From contig DPZW01000138.1 of the NCBI GenBank assembly GCA_003536545.1, forward strand, positions 1 to 8,505: a DNA stretch of 8,505 nt, given 5' to 3'. Position 1 is the stretch's first letter. Each line of letters begins with the position of its first letter. Source of the DNA: Rhodospirillaceae bacterium. Lineage in GTDB: Bacteria > Pseudomonadota > Alphaproteobacteria > UBA11073. The notes under the pieces were generated by a model. It was not told where the DNA came from, searched no databases, and was given only the letters and a program-made list of their open reading frames with translations. A program made the translations under genes and the position numbers. Shown one piece after another: positions 1 to 6,090 of this stretch.

Positions 1-4
1 TTAA

Positions 5-1003
5 ATGCGCCTGAAATCCTTCCACGGCAGTAATATGCAGGAGGCCATGGCCGCCGTGCGCGATGCCATGGGCGAGGATGCGATTATCGTTTCCATGCGG
101 GATGAAGATACCGGCGTGCGCATTACGGCCGCCGTGGATGAAAACGCACCTGTGCATGTGCCTCAACCGACTGAAGAAGCAAAGCCCAAACTAAACCTGT
201 CTGATTTTCAGATTGCGGAACCGACGGACCATGCCGATGCTCTGGCGGACCTTTTGTATCGTCATGGCGTGCCGGCACGGACAGCGGATCAAATGACTTC
301 TGCCGCGATTGGTTTTCCTTTTGCCAAAGATTTGAAATCATTACTGACATCGGTGCTGGAAAAATTATTACCGTTTGAATCGCCCACGCCAACGGGGAAT
401 AGGCCGGTGTTATTGGTCGGCCCGCCGGGTGTTGGCAAAACATTGACCACTGCAAAGCTGGCTGCACAGGCGCATATGCAGGGGCAACGCGTGGCGGTTT
501 TTACGACTGATACCATCCGCGCCGGCGGCGTTGAACAATTGGAATCTTTTACCCAAGTTTTGGGGTTGGATTTAATTGCCGCAGAAACTGCAGGTGCATT
601 GGCTGATGGAATTGAAGCCATGCGCAGCCAGTCCGATATTATCCTGATTGATAGCGCGGGTTTTAATCCTTTTGACATGAAGGATGTGTCGGAACTGGTT
701 GTGATGATCAAAGCGATTGGCGGATTAAATGCTGTTGATACGGTGTTGGTTTTGCCTGCAGGTGTTGATGCCGCCGAAGCCGCAGACATTGCCAGTGTTT
801 ATCAAAAACTGGGTATCAAGCGGCTGATCATGACGCGGCTGGATTGCGCCCGGCGATTGGGCGGCGTGATTGCAGCTTGCCTGACGGGGCCATTCCAATT
901 GCTCGCCCTGTCGCAATCTGCGCGTGTTTCAGATGGCGTTGCGCCCATAACTCCCGCTGAATTTGCGGATATTCTTTTACAAGCTCCCAAAGGTACATCA
1001 TGA
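5..1003 (+). CDS. flhF: Flagellar biosynthesis GTPase FlhF (SRP-type)
   Basis: FlhF is the third SRP-family GTPase (with Ffh and FtsY). It acts at the cytoplasmic membrane to place the flagellar base, usually at a pole, and is controlled by FlhG. Residues 1-45 match the FlhF N-terminal B region (MRLKSFHG, then a GEDAIIVSMR stretch). A short linker and helical N domain follow, then the G domain from about 132: G1 GPPGVGKT at 139-146, G2 DTIRAGGVEQL at 169-179, G3 DSAG at 216-219, G4 TRLD at 277-280. The last two differ slightly from the usual DTAG and TKLD. At 332 residues it is a short family member, mainly through a short linker. The ATG is fixed by an in-frame TAA at bases 2-4, so no upstream start is possible. 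The stop overlaps the flhG start (ATGA), implying translational coupling. The neighbour upstream lies outside the window. Confidence 0.93.
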   Translation: MRLKSFHGSNMQEAMAAVRDAMGEDAIIVSMRDEDTGVRITAAVDENAPVHVPQPTEEAKPKLNLSDFQIAEPTDHADALADLLYRHGVPARTADQMTSAAIGFPFAKDLKSLLTSVLEKLLPFESPTPTGNRPVLLVGPPGVGKTLTTAKLAAQAHMQGQRVAVFTTDTIRAGGVEQLESFTQVLGLDLIAAETAGALADGIEAMRSQSDIILIDSAGFNPFDMKDVSELVVMIKAIGGLNAVDTVLVLPAGVDAAEAADIASVYQKLGIKRLIMTRLDCARRLGGVIAACLTGPFQLLALSQSARVSDGVAPITPAEFADILLQAPKGTS

Positions 1004-1758
1004 CCACGATTAATAAACCTAACATCATTGCAATCGCATCCGGCAAGGGCGGGGTGGGGAAAACATGGTTATCTGCAACGTTGTGTCACGTCCTGGCATC
1101 ATCCGGCAAACGCGTTTTATTATTTGATGGTGATTTGGGCTTAGCGAATGTCGATGTCCAATTAGGATTATCTGCGAAACATGATTTACAACATGTTGTG
1201 GATGGAAAAATTTCTTTGAAAAGTGCCATCACAAAATATGCCGCCGGCGGGTTTGATATTATTGCAGGACGCAGCGGTGCAGGCGGTCTGGCCTCTATCC
1301 CTGCTGCAGCATTGCAAAATATCTGTCAGGATTTATTGGCCATGGCGGATCAATATGATCATGTGATTATTGATCTGGGTGCGGGCGTGGATCGTGTTGT
1401 GCGGCAGCTGGCAGCTATGGCAGCCCTTACGCTGGTCATTACAAATGATGAACCCACATCCATCACGGATGCCTATGCTTTTATTAAATTGGGCCATCAG
1501 GCCGCCACGGGGACGGAATTCCGGATTATCGTTAATTCAGCCCAGACCCGCGAGGAAGGGCAGAAAACCGCAGATGCGCTGCAACAGGCCTGCACCAAAT
1601 TCCTGAATTTTAAACCTGAATTGGCAGGAATCGTGCGCCGTGATACCAAGGTGCGGGATGCTATCCGTGCCCAGATGCCTTTATTGACGCGTTCCCCAAC
1701 GTCTGAAGCCTTGGCAGATGTTGAAAATATTGCCAAACATTTGGGTGGCAAAACCTAA
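1000..1758 (+). CDS. flhG: Flagellar number regulator FlhG, MinD/ParA-type ATPase
   Basis: FlhG (FleN, YlxH) is a MinD-like ATPase that stimulates FlhF GTPase activity and limits flagellar number. It dimerises with ATP and binds the membrane. The 252-residue product starts almost directly with the deviant Walker A, GKGGVGKT (residues 15-22, signature Lys16). DGDLGLANVD follows at 43-52, as in MinD/FlhG, and DLGAG at 125-129 forms the switch II/Walker B region. The C-terminus (roughly 234-252) could form a short amphipathic helix for membrane binding, as known for FlhG/MinD; this is inference. Only 12 residues precede the P-loop, so the DQAxxLR element that activates FlhF in well-studied FlhG proteins is not visible. 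The ATG overlaps the flhF stop. Adjacency to flhF separates it from MinD and ParA. Confidence 0.9.
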   Translation: MTTINKPNIIAIASGKGGVGKTWLSATLCHVLASSGKRVLLFDGDLGLANVDVQLGLSAKHDLQHVVDGKISLKSAITKYAAGGFDIIAGRSGAGGLASIPAAALQNICQDLLAMADQYDHVIIDLGAGVDRVVRQLAAMAALTLVITNDEPTSITDAYAFIKLGHQAATGTEFRIIVNSAQTREEGQKTADALQQACTKFLNFKPELAGIVRRDTKVRDAIRAQMPLLTRSPTSEALADVENIAKHLGGKT

Positions 1759-1764
1759 ACCCCT

Positions 1765-1770
1765 GGAGGG
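1765..1770 (+). promoter_or_regulatory. Ribosome binding site of the fliK-like gene
   Basis: GGAGGG ends 6 nt before the GTG at 1777. It is the strongest Shine-Dalgarno match on the left arm, and it selects this GTG as the start in the absence of a nearby ATG. Confidence 0.75.
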
Positions 1771-1776
1771 TTATTT

Positions 1777-3660
1777 GTGAGTAACCTGACGCCAACCACT
1801 CCTGTATCCGGTTCTGCCACTTCTGGCGGTGGAAGTGGAGGGGATGCTTCTTATCAAAGCACGCCTGCGCGTATCGTCAATTTGCCATCATCGCTACAAA
1901 ATCTGCAACAGAATGTCATGCTGGGTGCACGGCTGGTTGGCGCGAACGGGGATGGTTCAGTTATCTTGCGCACTGCGCAGGGTGACCTGACTTTAAATGT
2001 TCCTATTAATGTGCCGCCCGGTGCGTCACTGCAGGTGCAATTGCAACCGGGTAATCCGCCCACTGCAGTGCTGGTGTTATTCGGCGGTGAACAAGGTGGG
2101 CAAGCAGCCAATAAACTAACCAATGCCCAATTACCCGCCATTGATATTTCTGGTCTGGCGACAAACGGGACAGGTTCAAGCAGCAGTTCTACGGCTGCCG
2201 CAACGATCGCAGCGGCAACAGCAAACCTGCCGGAATTAAAATTAAATGCTGTGGTGCGCGTATTGGTGATGGAGGCCTTGCAGGCTTTGGCAACATCCAC
2301 ATCGGCGCAGGCGCGCGAGGCTTCCTCATCTCTCAGCGCGCTTTTGGCCAAACCTGAAGTGCTGGCAAATATGCTGGAACAATTGGCAGCAAAAGCAGGG
2401 GCCACGCCGTCCAATGTTTCGCAGGCGCAACTATTATCACAATTGGGATTGCCAGGAAAATTGCCCAATCAAATTGGCACCCTATCGCTTTCACCGAAAT
2501 TGCTCGAAACGGTGCAGCAGACTCTTTTGCTGTTACAACAACAGCCGGGCGGCACCAAAGGTTTATCAAATGATCAAAATGCGCTGTTGCAATTGTTGCA
2601 GGCAAGCCAGACAACTTCTGCGTCATCACAGGCACGCACGGCTGCGCCGCTGATTATTTCTCAGCTATTTCCGGGCATGGAGCTGAATCTGAAATTGGTG
2701 CAAATCATCCCGCCGCAGCCGGGCACCACAACACCCACCGCTGTTACCGTTTTGCCCAGTCCCACGGGCAATCTGACTATCTCAGGGCAAATAACGCCGC
2801 AACTCGTGAATGGTCAGCCTGTTGTACAGACCGAGCAGGGGAATTTATTGCTGCAAGCATCAAGCAAGTTATCGGTGGGCACCACACTAGTTTTTGAATT
2901 GGTACAGAATGCAGCACGCACCACGGGCACGCAGACACAATTGATTGCAGATGCGATCAAGCTCAACAGTGCTTTGCCGAAGCTTGAACAGGCCATGCTA
3001 ATGATGAGTCAGGTGAATTCAGAAATCTTTACAGCCATGATGAATACGATGCCCAAGTTAAATGGGCAGTTCCCCATCACGGCATTGTTCTTTTTCCAGG
3101 CCTTGCATACCGGAAATATTCGCAATTGGCTGGGTGACAAGACCCTTCAGATGTTGCGGCAATCGGGCAGTGAAGGCGCAAAACTGGTTGAGGAGCTGGG
3201 CAAGGAATTTAGCCAGATCAGTGCCAAAGCTAAGAGTGCAACGCCTGGTGAATGGCGACAAATTACGGTGCCTTATCTGAATGAGCATGGCCTGTCCACA
3301 ATGCGTTTTGCTGTGCGCGATCACTATCAGAATGCGGAGGATGACCCGCGTCATCCTTCATCCCATGGCGGCGGCCATGATCCCAATCGCGTCACACGAT
3401 TTTTATTTGATATTGAGTTCTCAGAGATTGGGCCGCTGCAGATTGATGGTCTGATGCGGCCAGGCACCGATATTGATAAGCAGCTGGATATTGTCCTACG
3501 GACGCGTGAATTATTGCCATCTGAAATGCGGCGGGATCTGCGTGAATTATTTTCTGAATCCCTGGGGGCCTATGGCATGTCGGGCGGCCTGTCGTTCCAG
3601 GCCGGTTATCAAAACTGGATCAAGCTGGCAGAAGAACGCAGCAGCGGCGCGCGCATATAA
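1777..3660 (+). CDS. FliK-like flagellar hook-length control protein
   Basis: This 627-residue protein is probably the secreted hook-length ruler and export-specificity switch, or a close relative. It contains no Cys, is rich in Ala/Gln/Ser/Thr/Leu, and has low-complexity stretches (Gly/Ser near residues 12-22, SSSSS/Ala-rich around 130-145), as expected of FliK. The C-terminal region, from about 490, holds GEWRQITVPYL, then a His-rich spacer, then RFLFDIEFSEIGPLQIDGLM from 541 and a DIVLRTREL stretch. This resembles the Flg_hook (PF02120) pattern built around an L-G-P-[VL]-[QE]-[VI] turn. Residues about 45-92 and 330-380 look like two copies of a beta-rich module. Start: GTG at 1777 behind GGAGGG (1765-1770), spacing 6 nt. 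It lies 18 nt after flhG, so likely in the same operon. Assignment rests on the C-terminal pattern and context; fliK proteins diverge strongly, so no symbol is given. Confidence 0.72.
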   Translation: MSNLTPTTPVSGSATSGGGSGGDASYQSTPARIVNLPSSLQNLQQNVMLGARLVGANGDGSVILRTAQGDLTLNVPINVPPGASLQVQLQPGNPPTAVLVLFGGEQGGQAANKLTNAQLPAIDISGLATNGTGSSSSSTAAATIAAATANLPELKLNAVVRVLVMEALQALATSTSAQAREASSSLSALLAKPEVLANMLEQLAAKAGATPSNVSQAQLLSQLGLPGKLPNQIGTLSLSPKLLETVQQTLLLLQQQPGGTKGLSNDQNALLQLLQASQTTSASSQARTAAPLIISQLFPGMELNLKLVQIIPPQPGTTTPTAVTVLPSPTGNLTISGQITPQLVNGQPVVQTEQGNLLLQASSKLSVGTTLVFELVQNAARTTGTQTQLIADAIKLNSALPKLEQAMLMMSQVNSEIFTAMMNTMPKLNGQFPITALFFFQALHTGNIRNWLGDKTLQMLRQSGSEGAKLVEELGKEFSQISAKAKSATPGEWRQITVPYLNEHGLSTMRFAVRDHYQNAEDDPRHPSSHGGGHDPNRVTRFLFDIEFSEIGPLQIDGLMRPGTDIDKQLDIVLRTRELLPSEMRRDLRELFSESLGAYGMSGGLSFQAGYQNWIKLAEERSSGARI

Positions 3661-3663
3661 TTA

Positions 3664-3694
3664 AAGAAAAAACCCCCGGAATTTCTTCCGGGGG
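3664..3694 (-). terminator. Intrinsic terminator for flgH (minus strand)
   Basis: A perfect 9-bp inverted repeat, CCCCCGGAA at 3673-3681 and TTCCGGGGG at 3686-3694, encloses a 4-nt loop. Read on the minus strand, the G/C-rich hairpin is followed at once by TTTTTTCTTT (3672-3664), the classic Rho-independent layout. On the plus strand the same hairpin is followed by CAGTTGGGG with no T run, so it should act mainly on transcripts arriving from flgH, whose stop lies 61 nt before the stem. Confidence 0.85.
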
Positions 3695-3699
3695 CAGTT

Positions 3700-3741
3700 G
3701 GGGGGGTAGGAAATTTTTGGCGCATTCCGCTAAAACCCCCC
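3700..3741. repeat. Imperfect inverted repeat between fliK-like and flgH 3' ends
   Basis: A run of seven G (3700-3706) faces a run of six C (3736-3741). Inside, TTTTGGCG (3715-3722) can pair with CGCTAAAA (3728-3735) if one G-U pair is allowed, leaving a 5-nt loop. An unpaired bulge separates the two stems. Neither side has a T tract, so this is not an intrinsic terminator by itself. It may add structure to the 3' end of the flgH or fliK transcript. Confidence 0.35.
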
Positions 3742-3755
3742 GCTTTGGAGATAAC

Positions 3756-4526
3756 CTAGAAGGGTGAGATAATATCGATGAGCTGTTGGCCGTAACGTGG
3801 CTGCTGCACATCGGATACTGTGCCGCGACCGCCATAGGAGATGCGGGCATCGGCAATTTTCTCATGTGAAATGGTGTTGTCGGATGCGATATCTTCCGGA
3901 CGAATAATGCCTTTAACGTTCAGCTCTCGCATTTCGTTATTGACCAAAACTTCCTGGCTGCCGTTGATGACCAGATTGCCGTTTGGCAATTTCTGTACAA
4001 TCATCGCTGCTAGATCCAGATTAATCGCTTCATTTCTTTTAACTTCGCCATCACCTGAGAAAGAACCATCGCTGGTAATATCCAGTGCTGCAGATGGATC
4101 AAATCCACCCGGGAAAGCGCGTCCAATGACAGAGCTTTCCATTCCCAACACACTGGGGAATCCGGCGGATTCACCTGAAGATCGTGAATTGCTGGTTTCA
4201 TTTTTCAGGTTTGCATCATCTGCAATTTTAATGTTTACCGTCAGGATATCACCCACCTGTGCGGCACGTTGGTCGCGGAAGAAGGCCTTGGAGCCTGCGC
4301 GCCATAATGAATTAGGCTGGCTGACAGAATCTTCAGCGCGCAAGGATGGCTGCGGCGTTGTCACTGGCTTATAGCCTTTTTGCTGCAAAGGATTATTGAT
4401 CTCTGCATGATCGGGCGCTTTGCCGATGCGCGAGAGTCGGTCAGGCGCATTGCAGGCGGTCAGGCTGGCAGACAGCAGCAAGGCGGCTGTAATACGGGCC
4501 AGGTTATAAGTCGTTTTGGTTTCCAT
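3756..4526 (-). CDS. flgH: Flagellar L-ring lipoprotein FlgH
   Basis: FlgH forms the outer-membrane L-ring through which the flagellar rod passes. The chosen start gives 256 residues. The N-terminus is a lipoprotein signal with basic n-region, hydrophobic TAALLLSASLTAC and lipobox L-T-A-C, acylated at Cys25. Family features follow: a WRAGSKAFFRDQRA segment, then VGDILTVNIKIAD, and toward the C-terminus GNLVINGSQEVLVNNE, ELNVKGIIRPEDI and GRGTVSDVQQPRYGQQLID. The open frame extends 17 codons upstream (to 4577), but that would cross the sigma-54 promoter and bury the signal peptide. ATG 4526 is preceded by GGGGG with a 5-nt gap. In related genomes flgH usually follows flgA; here a gene on the opposite strand separates them and flgH has its own promoter. 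flgI is not adjacent. Confidence 0.95.
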   Translation of the reverse strand: METKTTYNLARITAALLLSASLTACNAPDRLSRIGKAPDHAEINNPLQQKGYKPVTTPQPSLRAEDSVSQPNSLWRAGSKAFFRDQRAAQVGDILTVNIKIADDANLKNETSNSRSSGESAGFPSVLGMESSVIGRAFPGGFDPSAALDITSDGSFSGDGEVKRNEAINLDLAAMIVQKLPNGNLVINGSQEVLVNNEMRELNVKGIIRPEDIASDNTISHEKIADARISYGGRGTVSDVQQPRYGQQLIDIISPF

Positions 4527-4561
4527 GATATCCCCCAGGAACTTTGTTCTGATTATACTAT

Positions 4562-4576
4562 GCAAACCCTGTGCCA
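4562..4576 (-). promoter_or_regulatory. Sigma-54 promoter of flgH
   Basis: On the minus strand the sequence reads TGGCACAGGGTTTGC. This fits the sigma-54 consensus TGGCAC-N5-TTGC, with GG and GC exactly 10 nt apart. The predicted transcription start, about 12 nt after GC, falls near 4550, giving a leader of about 24 nt that holds the GGGGG ribosome site and leads to ATG 4526. Sigma-54 control of rod and ring genes is known in several alphaproteobacteria, such as Caulobacter. Confidence 0.8.
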
Positions 4577-4602
4577 TTTAGCCCCTGAAACTATTAAATC
4601 TT

Positions 4603-4633
4603 TTGACAAAATTGGCCTCTATGTGGCATTTAT
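4603..4633 (+). promoter_or_regulatory. Candidate sigma-70 promoter of the peptidase gene
   Basis: A perfect TTGACA (4603-4608) lies 49 nt before ATG 4658. The best -10 region nearby (ATTTAT, 4628-4633) is a poor match with a long 19-nt spacer, so the promoter is only tentative. It lies back to back with the flgH sigma-54 promoter. Confidence 0.35.
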
Positions 4634-4657
4634 CTCGTTGAATTTAGGGGATTTTTT

Positions 4658-5650
4658 ATGGGATTTGGGATCGAAATTGATCTAGACAGCACGGGTTCTC
4701 CAAATCCGGCCAAATATAACAGGCAGCTGATTGTCGCGGCGGCAGGCGGGGATCGCTGGTCCATGCCATGTTATTCCTCTCGAAAGGTAGATCAAGAATG
4801 GTTGCTGCGGGCTATTGGGGGTATGCAAACCCATCTGCCGCCGATGCTGCTTTATTTATTGGCGCGGACCGGGCAGCGTTTGTTCTTTGTTGAAAAACCC
4901 GATGATGTTGGGCTGACATCCAGAGAGCCTGACCCCGATGACCACTACCGCCGTGCGCCTGTCGAAATCGGCGGTTGTTACCAACCTGGCGATTCCATCA
5001 TTTATATTAGCCGCACGTCTTATCGGCAGACAAATCGGGAATACAAATTAAATAGTGATCTTGAACAAGTATCGGTTCATGAAGCAACACATGCGTTAGA
5101 TTGCAGCTTTCTAAAAATAGTAGATAAGCCAGAATTTAAAAGAGTTTATAATCTGGATGTTCTTAAATTTGGGTCTAACAAGAAAATTTATGGTTATCAA
5201 CGTCAAAGAGGCAGGCGAGGCCGTGAGGAAGCATTGGCTGAGATCAGCTCACATTTGCATACTGGCAGATGCCGCACAGGTAATATGGCGCAGGATTGGC
5301 AATACAGCTACCTTTGGTCACAAGCCTATTTTAAATTAGTTGAAGCTGGCTTTAATCCTAAAAGCAGAATGGAGTATTGGGGTAAATTTTCGCGCAACGC
5401 TGCAAAAACGGCTGAATTAGGCGTAATTCAAAATATCTTTGTATCGGAGCCTGACTTTGCGGAATTGGTCAGCTGTTACGCGAGTATCAGTAATGATAAA
5501 TTTGAAGCACATTCACGCCATTTGGCCAAAGCGGATGCCCGTGTTGAGATCTGGAAAGAAATGCTGCGCAACCAGACAAAGGAATCAGTTCAAATGATTG
5601 TTCGTCAGTCGCCAGCTGTTAGAATTATTCCCGGATTTCAACCTGTTTAG
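4658..5650 (+). CDS. Putative ATLF-like zinc metallopeptidase (HEATH motif)
   Basis: This 330-residue protein of unknown physiological role is predicted to be a zinc peptidase. HEATH at 141-145 (zinc His141/His145, catalytic Glu142) is followed by A-L-D (Asp148), and about 46 residues later by E191-A-L-A-E195. This matches HEFGHAVD...EFFAE of anthrax lethal factor (family M34/ATLF), where the third zinc ligand lies 49 residues after the first His; here Glu191 is 50 after His141. Tyr180 may be the counterpart of the catalytic Tyr of lethal factor. The upstream segment (GMQTHLPPMLLYLLARTGQR, about 55-74) and the YISRTSY strand fit the start of such a domain. No signal peptide or membrane segment is visible, so it is cytosolic or exported by an unconventional route. 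ATG 4658 has AGGGGA 6 nt upstream. The gene splits flgA from flgH on the opposite strand, and its 3' end overlaps flgA by 26 bp. Bases 5041-5220 are about 33% GC, unlike its neighbours. Confidence 0.78.
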   Translation: MGFGIEIDLDSTGSPNPAKYNRQLIVAAAGGDRWSMPCYSSRKVDQEWLLRAIGGMQTHLPPMLLYLLARTGQRLFFVEKPDDVGLTSREPDPDDHYRRAPVEIGGCYQPGDSIIYISRTSYRQTNREYKLNSDLEQVSVHEATHALDCSFLKIVDKPEFKRVYNLDVLKFGSNKKIYGYQRQRGRRGREEALAEISSHLHTGRCRTGNMAQDWQYSYLWSQAYFKLVEAGFNPKSRMEYWGKFSRNAAKTAELGVIQNIFVSEPDFAELVSCYASISNDKFEAHSRHLAKADARVEIWKEMLRNQTKESVQMIVRQSPAVRIIPGFQPV

Positions 5651-6086
5651 GGCCGGTAATGGTGGCGTCCACCGTGCGGTTGCTATTGTTGTTGGTGACA
5701 CGGATAATATCATCCAGCGCGCCGCTTTCCATGGCTTTGCCGGTAGCCGTAATTTCCAACGTGCCATTCCGATAAATCAGCGCAACATTTTCACCGCGCT
5801 GGACGAGCTGTTCACGGCGCAGATCAATCAGGCGAATAGGTTTGCCTGCAAGCAACTGTCGCTTAGCCGCCTGGCCGATAATCTGCGTTGAATCGCGCAG
5901 CATATCGCCCTTAACGCGGTGGGATGGAAATTCCTGCATAACCAAATCATCAGCCGTAATCACATCATTGATCGCTTTGGGTGAAGTGAGTACGGGTAAT
6001 TCAATTGTTTTCTCGGCAGCGACAGCAGCAGCCCCCCAAAGGGAGGCTGCCACCAGCGCCATGAAAACTGTGCGTTTACGTATCAT
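5625..6086 (-). CDS. flgA: Flagellar P-ring assembly chaperone FlgA
   Basis: FlgA is a periplasmic chaperone needed to polymerise FlgI into the P-ring. The 153-residue precursor begins MIRKR, followed by a hydrophobic core and A-x-A type cleavage, most likely after Ala24 (AVAA|EK), fitting Sec export. The mature part has the SAF/ChapFlgA pattern: a VLTSPKAINDVITADDL stretch, LRDSTQIIGQAAKRQLLAGKPIRLIDL, then GENVALIYRNGTLEITATGKAMESG and a final VTNNNSNRTVDATI strand. It is shorter than enteric FlgA (about 219), lacking most of the N-terminal extra domain, as is common in alphaproteobacteria. It starts 4 nt after the flgG stop with no clear ribosome site, so translation is probably coupled to flgG. 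Its last 26 bp overlap the end of the convergent peptidase gene, and no terminator is visible there. Confidence 0.9.
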   Translation of the reverse strand: MIRKRTVFMALVAASLWGAAAVAAEKTIELPVLTSPKAINDVITADDLVMQEFPSHRVKGDMLRDSTQIIGQAAKRQLLAGKPIRLIDLRREQLVQRGENVALIYRNGTLEITATGKAMESGALDDIIRVTNNNSNRTVDATITGPKQVEIRE

Positions 6087-6090
6087 CAGG

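Noticed and set aside
289..789. 166-codon open frame on the minus strand inside flhF
   Set aside because: It is antisense to a clear FlhF with all GTPase motifs in place; its translation is compositionally biased and resembles no known family.
1854..2468. 204-codon minus-strand open frame across the fliK-like gene
   Set aside because: Long antisense frames are expected opposite an Ala/Gln/Ser-rich gene; the predicted protein is Cys-rich and low-complexity, with no recognisable domain.
2471..2488. TTGGCACCCTATCGCTTT, resembling a plus-strand sigma-54 site
   Set aside because: GG and GC are 9 rather than 10 nt apart, the -12 box is poor, and it lies in the middle of the fliK-like gene.
3841..4374. 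177-codon plus-strand open frame opposite flgH
   Set aside because: It is fully contained in flgH, whose lipobox and family segments are unambiguous; no good ribosome site or family similarity.
4527..4577. 17-codon N-terminal extension of flgH
   Set aside because: It would place the start upstream of the predicted transcription start and move the lipoprotein signal into the interior.
4380..4685. 101-codon plus-strand open frame spanning the flgH start and promoter region
   Set aside because: It covers the flgH signal peptide and both promoters and runs into the peptidase start; nothing supports translation.
5661..5673. GGTGG-CGT-CCACC hairpin just after the peptidase stop
   Set aside because: The stem is only 5 bp with a 3-nt loop, has no T tract on either strand, and lies within flgA coding sequence.
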